From Streptomyces bluensis (lineage in GTDB: Bacteria > Actinomycetota > Actinomycetes > Streptomycetales > Streptomycetaceae), in contig NZ_BMVM01000006.1 of NCBI RefSeq assembly GCF_014650715.1, positions 1-64,000 on the forward strand: a DNA stretch of 64,000 nucleotides, read 5' to 3'. Positions 41,545 to 50,082 of the stretch are shown here, piece by piece (position 1 is the stretch's first letter; every line of letters begins with the position of its first letter). The translations under genes and the position numbers were made by a program. Below the pieces are notes generated by a model that was given only the letters and a program-made list of their open reading frames with translations, searched no databases and was not told the DNA's origin.

Positions 41545-41573
41545 GGAATGCGCCGGTCGCGAGAAGGGTTTCC
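41545..41573 (+). promoter_or_regulatory. ECF-type promoter, site 7 (GH15 gene)
   Basis: GGAATG and GGGTTTCC with GGAAT-N18-GTT spacing, 78 bases before the GH15 start. A repeated CCTGGTA/CTGGTT tract follows in the leader (41580-41615). Confidence 0.75.
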
Positions 41574-41651
41574 TTCTAGTTCCTGGTACCTGGTACCTGG
41601 TTCGCCAGTTCGCTGGTTCGGCCGGTGTCGCTTCGTGTTCATGGAGATGCC

Positions 41652-43559
41652 GTGACGGAGATTTCGCAGCTGACGAGGGGACCCGTGACGAGGGATCCCG
41701 CTCCCGCCGCCGTGGTCGGCGCGGAGGCGAGGCCGATAGCCGACTACGCGCTGTTGTCGGACCGTCAGGGCGCGGCGCTGGTGGCGCGTGACGGGTCGGT
41801 GGACTGGCTGTGCCTTCCCCGCTTCGACTCCGCATCCGTGTTCGCCCGGTTACTGGACCGTTCCGCCGGTCACTGGTGGATCCGTCCGGTCGGCGTCTTC
41901 ACCGTGCGCCGGGCGTACGTGGACGCGTCGATGGTGCTTCGAACGGAGTTCCGTACCGACACCGGCACGGTCGTGGTGACCGACGCGTTGCAGGTGGGGG
42001 CGTGCGCGAACGGTCGGGACCTCGGCCGGGAGGTGCCGCACACGCTGCTGCGGGTGGTGGAGTGCACCCGGGGGTCGGTCAGGATGGCGGTGGAGTACGT
42101 GCCGCGGCCGGAGTACGGCGCTGTCCGGCCGCTGCTGGCGCCCGCCGACGGGGGCCTGATCTGCCCGATGGGTTCCGGATCGCTCCTGCTGTCCTCACCG
42201 GTGCGACTCCAGGGGCGGGCCACGGCCCGCGGGCAGCTGGTGCTGGACGCCGGGGACCGGGCCGGTTTCGCCCTGCAGTACGTGCCGGCCGGCGCCCGGC
42301 GGAGGCTGTGGACCCAGGCCGAGATCGAGGCGGCCCTGGCCACCACTCTCGACGCCTGGCGCTCCTGGGCCGCACTGAACCAGCGGTACGAGGGACCGTG
42401 GCAGGACGCGGTGCGCCGGAGCGGCCGGGTGCTCCAGGCGCTCACCTTCGCCCCGACCGGCGCGGTCGTCGCGGCGCCCACGACCTCGCTGCCGGAGGCG
42501 GCGGGCGGCGAGCGCACCTGGGACCACCGTTTCTCCTGGGTGCGGGAAGCCTCCTTCGCCCTGCACGCGCTGTCGGTGGCCGTCTGCCCGGCGGAGGCGG
42601 AGGCGTTCTTCTCCTGGATGGCGCGGACCGCTTCCGCGGAGGGCCCCGCCGACGGCCACCCCCTCCAGGCGGTCTACGGGGTCGGGGGCGAACGGGAGCT
42701 GACCGAGCGCACGCTCGACCATCTGGCCGGCTGGGGCGGCAGCCGGCCCGTGCGCGTCGGCAATGACGCATGGCGGCAGCCTCAACTCGACACTTACGGC
42801 GAACTGTTGGACGCCGCGTATCGGCTGCGTGACCGGCTGCACCTGCTCGACGCGGACGGACGGCGGTTTCTGACGAGCCTGGCCGACGCGGCCGCGGTGC
42901 ACTGGCCCCAGCCGGATCACGGCATCTGGGAGTTCCGCAGCCAGCCACAGCACTTCCTGTACTCCAAGCTCATGTGCTGGGTCGCGCTCGACCGCGCCAT
43001 CGCCCTGGCCGACGAACTCCAGGCCGCCGCGCGGGTGCCCGCGTGGACCGCGGCCCGCGCCGGCATCCGGGCGGCGATCGAGACGTACGGCTGGAGCGAC
43101 CGGGCCGGGGCGTACAGTCAGGCGTTCGGATCCGCCGTGCTGGACGCCTCCGCGCTGATGCTGCCGATCACCGGCTTCACGGCGCCGGGTGACGCGCGGG
43201 CGCGGGCCACGGTCGCCGCCGTACGGGAGCGGCTGACCGGTCCGAGCGGACTGGTCCACCGCTGTCAGCGCCTTGACGACGGACAGCGTCTTGACGGCGG
43301 ACCGGAGGGCGGGGAGGGCCCCCTGCTCCTGTGCACCTTCTGGCTCGCCCACGCGCTCGCCCTGATGGGAGAGGTCGCGGACGCGAGGGCGGTGTTCGAG
43401 CGGGCCGCCTGCTGCGCCAATGACGTGGGGCTGCTGGCCGAGGAGGTGGATCCGGACGACGGTCAGCTGCGCGGCAACTTCCCGCACGCGCTCAGTCACA
43501 TCGGCCTGGTCAACGCGGCCTGGGCGATCGGCCGGGCGGAGGCGGGCGGTCACGGCTGA
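41652..43559 (+). CDS. GH15 family glucoamylase/trehalase-like protein
   Basis: Soluble protein of 635 residues: N-terminal beta domain (IADYALLSDRQGAALVARDG SVDWLCLPRFDSAS) and (alpha/alpha)6 barrel. Catalytic region 1 is HGIWEFRSQPQHFLYSKLMC with the general acid in GIWE; the C-terminal base region is NFPHALSHIGLVNAAW. The substrate loop reads TWDHRFSWVREASF, with Glu in place of the usual Asp of RDAS. No signal peptide, so probably cytosolic, acting on trehalose or an alpha-glucan. GTG 41652 follows GGAG. Expressed from ECF-type site 7. Confidence 0.88.
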   Translation: MTEISQLTRGPVTRDPAPAAVVGAEARPIADYALLSDRQGAALVARDGSVDWLCLPRFDSASVFARLLDRSAGHWWIRPVGVFTVRRAYVDASMVLRTEFRTDTGTVVVTDALQVGACANGRDLGREVPHTLLRVVECTRGSVRMAVEYVPRPEYGAVRPLLAPADGGLICPMGSGSLLLSSPVRLQGRATARGQLVLDAGDRAGFALQYVPAGARRRLWTQAEIEAALATTLDAWRSWAALNQRYEGPWQDAVRRSGRVLQALTFAPTGAVVAAPTTSLPEAAGGERTWDHRFSWVREASFALHALSVAVCPAEAEAFFSWMARTASAEGPADGHPLQAVYGVGGERELTERTLDHLAGWGGSRPVRVGNDAWRQPQLDTYGELLDAAYRLRDRLHLLDADGRRFLTSLADAAAVHWPQPDHGIWEFRSQPQHFLYSKLMCWVALDRAIALADELQAAARVPAWTAARAGIRAAIETYGWSDRAGAYSQAFGSAVLDASALMLPITGFTAPGDARARATVAAVRERLTGPSGLVHRCQRLDDGQRLDGGPEGGEGPLLLCTFWLAHALALMGEVADARAVFERAACCANDVGLLAEEVDPDDGQLRGNFPHALSHIGLVNAAWAIGRAEAGGHG

Positions 43560-43590
43560 GGGGCCGCGGGCATCCCGCCCGCGGCCCCTC
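43558..43590. terminator. Bidirectional terminator
   Basis: Perfect 14-bp stem GAGGGGCCGCGGGC / GCCCGCGGCCCCTC with loop ATCCC, between the converging GH15 and GH5 genes. Confidence 0.9.
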
Positions 43591-43628
43591 GTACGTATGA
43601 CCTCGACCTGCCTTTGACCTACCTCGAC

Positions 43629-44894
43629 TTACTTCGACGAGGTCTCCGGCTTTCCCTTCAGCAGGGGCGCCTGGTGGTCGGAGAGCAGCGCCTTCTTGCC
43701 CGGGTCCAGGGTCTTCCAGTCGTCCTTGAGGACGCCACCGGTGTCGCCCGAATTGGGGTTCCAGGACCAGTAGGTGTAGCTGATGCCGTTCTTCTTCAGG
43801 TACTTCATCAGGCTCTGCTGCCAGACGGCCTCAGTGCTCTTGCCGGTGCTCTTCCTGCCGCCGAACTCACCGAGCAGCAGCGGAGCGGTGTTTTCCTTCT
43901 TCAGGTAGCCCCAGTGCTTGTCCCAGAAGGCCGGCATGTTGTCGGGGAAGTTCTTGTCCATGAACCAGTTCTGGTTGTAGACACCCGGGCCGTATTCGTG
44001 CGGGGAGTACACGACCTTGTTGGCTTCCTTGAGCTGCACCGGGTGTTCCTTGACGTGGCGCAGCTCACCGCCCCACCAGGTGGACTCGTCCTTGTACTTG
44101 TCGTTGCCCTCGACGAAGATCAGCCAGTTGGGGTTGACCGAGTGGATCGTGTTGCCGGCCTTCTCGGCGGCCATCTTCCAGTCGGTCTTGGGGTTGCCGT
44201 CGCCCCAGGTGGCCTGGCCACGCGGCTCGTTGTGCAGGTCGGCGCCGATGACCAGGTCGTTGTTCTTGTACCGCTGGGCCAGCATCTTCCAGTCGGACAG
44301 CCACTTGCTCTCGGGGAGCTTGTCGGTGTACCAGAGCTCGCTCTGGCCCCACTGGTCCGGACGGTGCTGGTCGAGAATGACCATCAGCCCGTGCTTGGTG
44401 GCGCTCTCGACGACCTTGTCCATGACCTGGAGCCCGTTCAGCCCCTTGAGATCCGGGTTCTGCTTGAGGTCGATGCCGTTGGGCTTGCTCTTGGCGTCGA
44501 AGAGTTCGTTGGAGTAAGGCAGCCGGAGCGTGTTGAACCCGGTGTCGACCATCTGCTGGAACATGGAGTCGAGGTTGCGCGTCCACAGGCCGTGCGGTGC
44601 GAACGTGCCGGTCTCCAGACCGAACCAGTTGACGCCGGTCAGGGTCACCGTCTTGCCCTTGGAGTCCACGATGTTGCCCCCGGAGGTGCTCAGCGGGCCC
44701 TGGCTCCCGGAGTCGGCGCTGGAGCTGCTGCCGCTCTTCACGGAATCCATCGTAAACGCGGAGACGGTGCCTCCGACCGCGGCAACCGCGACGGCCGCCC
44801 CTGCGACGCCGAGAATCATGCGGCGGTTGAGACCTCGCTTCTTTTCGGTCGCGGACTGGGTCGGTTCGGCGTGGTTTTCGATGGGGGAATTCAT
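43629..44894 (-). CDS. Exported GH5 cellulase (endoglucanase)
   Basis: Secreted protein of 421 residues. A long N-region with RGLNRRMILGVAGAA suggests Tat export or a membrane anchor; a Ser/Gly linker (SGSSSSADSGSQG) follows, then one GH5 domain: VNWFGLETG, FNTLRLPYSNELF, acid/base E in ADLHNEPRG, nucleophile E in LLLGEFGGR. No carbohydrate-binding module. The start ATG overlaps the stop of the receiver gene upstream (ATGA), so expression is coupled. It could trim an own cell-surface beta-glucan, since a glycosyltransferase locus lies nearby. Confidence 0.92.
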   Translation of the reverse strand: MNSPIENHAEPTQSATEKKRGLNRRMILGVAGAAVAVAAVGGTVSAFTMDSVKSGSSSSADSGSQGPLSTSGGNIVDSKGKTVTLTGVNWFGLETGTFAPHGLWTRNLDSMFQQMVDTGFNTLRLPYSNELFDAKSKPNGIDLKQNPDLKGLNGLQVMDKVVESATKHGLMVILDQHRPDQWGQSELWYTDKLPESKWLSDWKMLAQRYKNNDLVIGADLHNEPRGQATWGDGNPKTDWKMAAEKAGNTIHSVNPNWLIFVEGNDKYKDESTWWGGELRHVKEHPVQLKEANKVVYSPHEYGPGVYNQNWFMDKNFPDNMPAFWDKHWGYLKKENTAPLLLGEFGGRKSTGKSTEAVWQQSLMKYLKKNGISYTYWSWNPNSGDTGGVLKDDWKTLDPGKKALLSDHQAPLLKGKPETSSK

Positions 44895-45253
44895 GCGGTA
44901 AGACTCCTGAGGAATTCGGGTACGGCAGTTTTAAGAATGCTGATATGGGGCGTGGTCGGCGACGTTTCCGAATACTCCGTGTGTGGTTCCGTGGCCGTTG
45001 AAATGAAGACGAGAACGGCCGTGGGGAGGAGTTCGGTGAGCGCGTTGCCGGGTTGCTGCGGCGGCCGGTGCGGCCGGCGCGGCGCGTCCGTGTCGACCAG
45101 GACCACGTCCGGGATCATGTCGCTGACCAGCGACAATGCCTCGGTCACCGTGGCCGCTGCGCCCACGAGTTCACATCCCGGCTCGTCCGTGACGAGATCT
45201 GCGAGAGCAGCCATTACCTGGGGATGGGGCTCCACGACGAGAACTCTTTTCAC
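44891..45253 (-). CDS. Stand-alone receiver-domain protein
   Basis: A 120-residue receiver domain without output domain: RVLVVEPHPQVMAALADLV, VVLVDTDAP with phospho-Asp D54, and Lys in SILKTAVPEF. The acidic pocket reads EP instead of the usual DD/ED, so phosphorylation may be weak. GTG 45253 follows AAGGAG at long spacing; the frame opens further up to 45355. It ends in an ATGA overlap with the GH5 gene, an unusual pairing. Confidence 0.75.
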   Translation of the reverse strand: MKRVLVVEPHPQVMAALADLVTDEPGCELVGAAATVTEALSLVSDMIPDVVLVDTDAPRRPHRPPQQPGNALTELLPTAVLVFISTATEPHTEYSETSPTTPHISILKTAVPEFLRSLTA

Positions 45254-45353
45254 GGGCGGGGAACTCCTTCGAGCGTTTATCTGCCATGCCCAGAAGGCTA
45301 GAAAAGAGGCGCCGTCAGAATCGACGTACGACGGATCGAAATCCGGGCACGCC

Positions 45354-45405
45354 AAACGGCCGAATTCGGGCTACCTCAATTGAGGTAGCCCGAATTCGGC
45401 CGTTT
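45354..45405. repeat. Perfect 52-bp palindrome
   Basis: Each half is 26 bases (AAACGGCCGAATTCGGGCTA then CCTCAA) and pairs with the other without loop or mismatch. It lies 100 bases upstream of the receiver gene and 101 bases after the GH6 stop. It may end GH6 transcription, or form a cruciform or large operator. Short GCTCAGCGG tandem repeats follow (45437-45465). Confidence 0.85.
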
Positions 45406-45505
45406 TGAGTTCCTTTTGAGCTCTTTGATGTGGCCTGTCGCTCAGCGGCTCAGCGGCTCAGCGGGGCTGCGGCTCAGTGGGGCTGCGGGGCGGCCGACCG
45501 GCCGC

Positions 45506-46573
45506 TCAGCGGGCCAGCAGGTAGGCGTACTGCGCGTCGAACGTCCCGGGGGCCGCGGCGCAGCCGTCGGCCTGGCCCGGCGGCTTCACCCACAGATAGG
45601 CGTCGACCCCACGGACACCGGTGTCGGTGGTGGGGGCATGGCCGAGACGCCGACCCGGGGGATCACATGGATGATGGCCTCGGCCCGGCCCGGCACCGTT
45701 GCGGCTGGTGTCGATCACCATGGTCAGCCGGGCGTCGGCCAGGTCCCCGATCACCGCGTAGCCGTAGCGGATCTCGTCACCCGTCCTGTTGAAGTTCGAC
45801 ACGTTCAGGGATATGCCGTCCCCGTACCGCGTCACGCCGGCGCGACGGAGCCGGTCGGCCATGGTGCGCGCGGGGTGCCAGGCCGAGTTGCCCGCGTCGT
45901 AGTACACCCGGGCGTTCGGCGCCTCACGCCGCAGCACACGGCCCGCGTAGGACAGGGCCTCGTACCGTTCGAGCCGCTCCCGGGGGCTGAGGCAGTCGGC
46001 GAGCGCGAGGGCGTCCGGTTCGAGGATCACCGCGGCGCTGCCGGGGCCGATTCCCCGGGCGAAGGCCCTGACCCACTCCCGGTAGGCGGTGGGATCCCCG
46101 GTGCCGCCGCTGCTGTGGCCGGAGCAGTCGCGGCGGTGCACCGCGTAGGCGACGAGGACCGGCAGTGCGTCACGCGCCCGGGTCGCGTCGATCACCGCCC
46201 GTACCTGCTCCGTCACCTTCAACGGGTCCGGGTCGGTGAACCAGGACGCCTGCGGCCGGTCCGCGATGTGCTTGGCGATGACCGCCGCCCGGGGATCCCC
46301 GGCGTTCTCGTGCACCCAGAGGGCGGCCGGAGTGTCGGGGTCGGTGTAGAGGCGCGTGTCGGCGGGGAAACGGGGCGGCGGCAGGACGAGCGGCGCCGCG
46401 GCTCCGACACCGGGAGCAGAGAAGAACGGAGCGGTGGTCGCCGCCGTGGCCAAGGTCACCAGGAGGCCCAGAGCGGACAGCAGAGCCGTCACCCGCACCC
46501 GCCAGGCGTGCGGATACGTACGCCCCGGGTCCGGTGTTCCGGGGCGTACGTACGGGGAGGCGGGGGTGTACAA
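45506..46573 (-). CDS. Exported GH6 cellulase
   Basis: GH6 catalytic domain protein of 355 residues. An N-terminal signal/anchor (VTALLSALGLLVTLATAATT) follows a 28-residue basic stretch. Core: LPVLVAYAVHRRDCSGHSSG with the proposed catalytic Asp, VILEPDALA, VIDTSRNGAG, YLWVKPPGQADGC. No carbohydrate-binding module. The TTG start (46573) follows GGGAG; other starts are possible inside. It should cleave beta-1,4-glucan; whether it attacks plant cellulose or an own exopolysaccharide is open. Confidence 0.85.
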   Translation of the reverse strand: MYTPASPYVRPGTPDPGRTYPHAWRVRVTALLSALGLLVTLATAATTAPFFSAPGVGAAAPLVLPPPRFPADTRLYTDPDTPAALWVHENAGDPRAAVIAKHIADRPQASWFTDPDPLKVTEQVRAVIDATRARDALPVLVAYAVHRRDCSGHSSGGTGDPTAYREWVRAFARGIGPGSAAVILEPDALALADCLSPRERLERYEALSYAGRVLRREAPNARVYYDAGNSAWHPARTMADRLRRAGVTRYGDGISLNVSNFNRTGDEIRYGYAVIGDLADARLTMVIDTSRNGAGPGRGHHPCDPPGRRLGHAPTTDTGVRGVDAYLWVKPPGQADGCAAAPGTFDAQYAYLLAR

Positions 46574-46586
46574 GCCGCTCCCGCCG

Positions 46587-47699
46587 TCAGTCGTCGTCCG
46601 TGGCCGACACGGTGCGCCGGATCAGGAACCAGGAGACACCGGCCAGCACGACCAGCGCGCCCGTCGCGGCCGACACCACCATGATCGGCCCTGTGTCCGA
46701 GGAGCGGGCGGCGGTGTCCCGGTCCGCGGACACCGTGGACGCGGAGTCGGACACGGCCGTCCGCTGCGGCAGCGCCGCGGCGGGAGCCACGATCGCGGAG
46801 CCCTGACCCCGGCCCCGAGGGGTGGCGGTTTCGGTCAGCCGTCGTGTGACCTGGTCCACGGTCCACTTCGGATGCTGGGCGCGCACCAGCGCGGCGGAGG
46901 CAGACACCCAGGACGCCGCGAACCCGGTGCCGGAGCCCGTCCAGTAGTCGTCGTTCCTGGCGGTGGTCAGGATGTCGACACCCGGTGCGGCCAGGTCCAC
47001 GTTCTTGCCGTGGTGGGAGTCCGGCCAGAGCGCGCCCTTCTTGTCGATGGCGGCGACCGAGAGGACTTCCGGGTACGCGGCCGGGTACGTCTGCGCGTTG
47101 CCGGTCCCGCCCGTGTCGCCCGCGCCGGCCACGACCAGGGCGCCGTGCCGGACCGCGTACTCGACCGCCGCCTTCAGGGCGGGGCTCGAACGGCGGAAGC
47201 CCACCGTCACGTCGATGACCTGGGCTCCCTGGAGCGTGGCCGCCGTGATCGACTTCGCGGTCGCGCTGGTCGCGCTCGTGTTGTCGCGGTAGACCCGGAA
47301 GGGCAGGATGCGAGCCTCGGGAGCGAGCCCCACCAGGCCGTCGCCGCGGTAGTTGCGGCCGGTTCCGGCGATGATGCCCGCGGCGTAGGTGCCCTGGTAC
47401 GTGGCGGTGCCCTCGTCGCGCGTGTTGTAGACGTCCGAGGTCTTGATGACACGGCCCTTGAGGTCCGGATGGGACGCGTCGACTCCGGTGCCGATCACCG
47501 CGACCGTCACGCCCTCACCCTTGGTGATCTTCCAGGCCTGCTCGGCCTTGAGCGAGGTCAGAGCCCATTCGGACTCGCGAAGCGCCCCGGCGCCCGCCGG
47601 AGCGGCCTTGCCCGGCATGGTGAGAGTGAGCGCCAGCGCCGCGACCGCGGCCAGGGCGCGTCCGGCGAGCGCGGAGCCCGAGGTTGTACGACCTGTCAT
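46587..47699 (-). CDS. Membrane-anchored subtilase pseudoenzyme
   Basis: Subtilase-fold protein of 370 residues with mycosin-like layout: signal peptide (about 1-33), S8-like domain, C-terminal helix (about 333-356) and short basic tail. Every catalytic position is changed. The Asp is G70 (VAVIGTGVDASHPDL), the His is Q102 (YQGTYAAGIIAG), the Ser is G259 (GTGFAASWVSASAAL), and the oxyanion Asn is D195. The flanking sequence is well kept, so the fold looks maintained. It may bind a substrate or partner at the cell surface. ATG 47699 is preceded by a weak GGTAGGTG. Just upstream of the GH6 gene on the same strand (13-base gap). Confidence 0.88.
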   Translation of the reverse strand: MTGRTTSGSALAGRALAAVAALALTLTMPGKAAPAGAGALRESEWALTSLKAEQAWKITKGEGVTVAVIGTGVDASHPDLKGRVIKTSDVYNTRDEGTATYQGTYAAGIIAGTGRNYRGDGLVGLAPEARILPFRVYRDNTSATSATAKSITAATLQGAQVIDVTVGFRRSSPALKAAVEYAVRHGALVVAGAGDTGGTGNAQTYPAAYPEVLSVAAIDKKGALWPDSHHGKNVDLAAPGVDILTTARNDDYWTGSGTGFAASWVSASAALVRAQHPKWTVDQVTRRLTETATPRGRGQGSAIVAPAAALPQRTAVSDSASTVSADRDTAARSSDTGPIMVVSAATGALVVLAGVSWFLIRRTVSATDDD

Positions 47700-47727
47700 G
47701 GCGAAGCACCTACCCCTGCTACCCCTC

Positions 47728-47921
47728 GGGGCCTTCTGATGGATCTCCGCGGCGTCGCGACGTCCGGCACGCCCTCCCCCACTGCCTCAAGGGCGTGGGG
47801 GGACCCCCAGCCGCACGGCGTGGAGGGACAGGTGGCTCCGCCACATGACCCTCCACGCCACACGCCGATCGCACGCACCGGACGCCGCTCCTTCCTCCAC
47901 GGAGATCCATCAGAAGGCCCC
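47728..47921. repeat. MITE-like element with 25-bp inverted ends
   Basis: Arms 47728-47752 and 47897-47921 (GGGGCCTTCTGATGGATCTC..) pair with one mismatch. Inside lie a second hairpin (GGCGTGGAGGG / CCCTCCACGCC) and a 21-base stretch (47868-47888) nearly identical to one in the 14 kb repeat. The 47700-48292 gap otherwise shows only short G/C-rich dyads (about 48060-48170) and no gene. Confidence 0.8.
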
Positions 47922-48292
47922 GTGCTGGTGGATGGGGGGCCGGGCCGTCGTGACGGGGCGGCCCCGGCCGTTCCGGCCCGGGCTCCCGACCGGAGCGCCG
48001 GTCGGGAACTCGCCTGCCCGCCCATGGTCCGGGGCCGGCGCGAGGCATTGCACCCGCGAATGGGGGAGAAGCGGCTCCCCTCTTCGGGGGATCGGGAGGG
48101 ACCGCTGAGCCCGATACCGGGGCCCACCGCCCGCCGCTCCCCCAAATGGGGGACCTGACGCCTCCCCCGAAGGCGGGGAACACCCCTCACCCGTTCACGT
48201 GATGTCCGCGACCGCTCATGAGCGCAGGCTGGTCTGCGGTGGTCTCGCCGGGCGGGACCGAGGGGCATTTCTCTTCGCTTGGAGGAGCCGCG

Positions 48293-48793
48293 ATGCACCG
48301 CTCTCGGACGGCACACGTACGCGCCGACGTGCCGCGCACACCAGACGGAGAACCCCCCGGGAGTCCTCCCGAGCCCCCGGCGCACAACGGCCGGGCCAGA
48401 GGACCTGCCGCGAGCCGCATCCTGAGATTCGCGGTGGTCGGTTGCGCGGGTGCGGTCGTGAACACGGTAGCGCTGTACGCCCTTCACCGTCTGCTGCGCG
48501 TGCCGCTCGTCGTCGCCTCGGCCGCGGCCGTCGAACTGGCCGTCATCCACAACTACGTGCTGAACGACCGGTGGACCTTCGGGATGCGAACCCTCTCACT
48601 GAGGCGGTTCGGCAAGTTCAACGCGTCCATGCTCGCCGGCCTCGCCGTCAACGTGCTGGTCCTGTGGGCCCTGGTGCACGGCGGCCGCCATCTCGTGCTC
48701 GCGAACGTGGTCGCCATCGCCGCCGCCTTCGCGGTCAACTACACCTCCAGCGCGCTCTGGGTGTGGCACGGGACCTGGGGGAGGAATCGATGA
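48293..48793 (+). CDS. GtrA-like membrane protein
   Basis: Four-helix membrane protein of 166 residues (GtrA/DPMS family). RILRFAVVGCAGAVVNTVAL begins helix 1; VELAVIHNYVLNDRWTFGMR is the family signature region. GtrA proteins are thought to move lipid-linked sugars across the membrane. ATG 48293 follows GGAGGAG. It overlaps the glycosyltransferase start by 4 bases (ATGA), so both are probably made together. Confidence 0.88.
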   Translation: MHRSRTAHVRADVPRTPDGEPPGSPPEPPAHNGRARGPAASRILRFAVVGCAGAVVNTVALYALHRLLRVPLVVASAAAVELAVIHNYVLNDRWTFGMRTLSLRRFGKFNASMLAGLAVNVLVLWALVHGGRHLVLANVVAIAAAFAVNYTSSALWVWHGTWGRNR

Positions 48794-50082
48794 CCTTCCT
48801 CCTGTACACGGGACTGGTCCTGATCTCCGTCCTGCTCACCGTGCAGTCGGCCCATGTGCTCTTTCTGATGCTCTACACCTGGGACCAGCCCGGTGCCGAG
48901 CGGAAGTCGCAGGCACCGGAGACCTTCCTGCCGCCGCAGCTGTCGTTCAGCGTGCTGCTGCCCGCCCGGCACGAGGAGGACGTCATCCAGACGACCATCG
49001 ACCGAGTGGTGCGCGCCGACTATCCGGACGATCTGCTGGAGGTCTTCGTGATCTGCTCGGCCGACGACACCGGAACCATCGCCAAGGCCCAGGAGAAGAT
49101 CGACGAACTCGGCCGTGAGGGACTGCACAACGTCGAGGTCGTCGTCTTCGACGACAAGCCGATCAACAAACCGCACGGGCTCAACGCCGCTTTGCCGCAC
49201 ACGAGTCACGACGTGGTGACCATCTTCGACGCCGAGGACGACATCCACCCCGCGATCTTCGACCTGGTCAACACCGTGATGATCGAGGACGAGGTCAATG
49301 TCGTCCAGGCCGGCGTGCAGCTGATGAACTATCAGTCCACCTGGTACTCCGCCCTGAACGTCCTGGAGTACTTCTTCTGGTTCAAGAGCCGTCTGCACTA
49401 CCACGCCCACTGGGGCTCCATCCCGCTCGGCGGCAACACGGTGTTCTTCAAGCGGGACTTGCTGGTGCGCCTCGGCGGCTGGGACGAGCACAACCTCACC
49501 GAGGACGCCGACCTGGGCCTGAGGGTCTCCGCCGCGGGGGAACGGGTGCGGGTCGTCTACGACGACCGCTATGTGACCAAGGAGGAAACCCCGCCCACGC
49601 TCGGCCACTTCATCCGCCAGCGCACCCGGTGGAGCCAGGGCTTCATGCAGACCCTGCGCAAGGGCACCTGGAAGCAGATGCCCACCCGCAAACAGCGGTG
49701 GCTCGCCTTCTACGTGCTGGCCTTCCCGCACGGACAGGCGCTGCTGGGCGTGTATCTGCTGTTCTCCCTCGGCATGATCCTCCTGTTCAAGGTGCCGGTG
49801 CTGGTCGCGCTCATCTCGTACCTGCCCGTGCTGATGCTCGTGGCGCACTTCCTGACCTCGGTGGTGGGGCTGTACGAGTTCACCGAAGCCCACGGGCTGG
49901 AGGCGTCGGCGAGCGCCGTCGTGCGGATGGCCCTCGCCTGGTACCCCTACCAACTGGTCCTGTGCTACGCCGCGATGCGCGCCATGCGCAGGCAGTTGCA
50001 GGGGCGGCACGACTGGGAGAAGACACAGCACGTAGGCGCCCACCGGGCCCAGGCCGAGGGAGCTGAGTCCCGTGTCGCATGA
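48790..50082 (+). CDS. Family 2 membrane glycosyltransferase (processive type)
   Basis: Protein of 430 residues: N-terminal helix, cytosolic GT2 domain, C-terminal helices. Motifs: FSVLLPARHEEDVI, DDKPINKPHGLN, FDAEDDIHP (DxD-like), TEDADLGLRVS (catalytic TED) and RQRTRWSQGF (QxxRW). The last motif marks processive synthases such as cellulose or hyaluronan synthase. It may polymerise a beta-linked glycan or charge a lipid carrier; GtrA next to it favours the latter. The start overlaps gtrA (ATGA) and its end overlaps the next gene by 11 bases. Confidence 0.88.
   Translation: MTFLLYTGLVLISVLLTVQSAHVLFLMLYTWDQPGAERKSQAPETFLPPQLSFSVLLPARHEEDVIQTTIDRVVRADYPDDLLEVFVICSADDTGTIAKAQEKIDELGREGLHNVEVVVFDDKPINKPHGLNAALPHTSHDVVTIFDAEDDIHPAIFDLVNTVMIEDEVNVVQAGVQLMNYQSTWYSALNVLEYFFWFKSRLHYHAHWGSIPLGGNTVFFKRDLLVRLGGWDEHNLTEDADLGLRVSAAGERVRVVYDDRYVTKEETPPTLGHFIRQRTRWSQGFMQTLRKGTWKQMPTRKQRWLAFYVLAFPHGQALLGVYLLFSLGMILLFKVPVLVALISYLPVLMLVAHFLTSVVGLYEFTEAHGLEASASAVVRMALAWYPYQLVLCYAAMRAMRRQLQGRHDWEKTQHVGAHRAQAEGAESRVA

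Noticed and set aside
44891..45383. 43614-45383 plus-strand frame of 589 residues
   Set aside because: Shadow of the GH5 and receiver genes, which carry clear catalytic and receiver motifs on the other strand.
49582..49590. GGAAACCCC in the GT2 gene (reverse -10 box of the ECF-type promoter)
   Set aside because: It lies inside a conserved coding part and lacks a matching GGAAT box.
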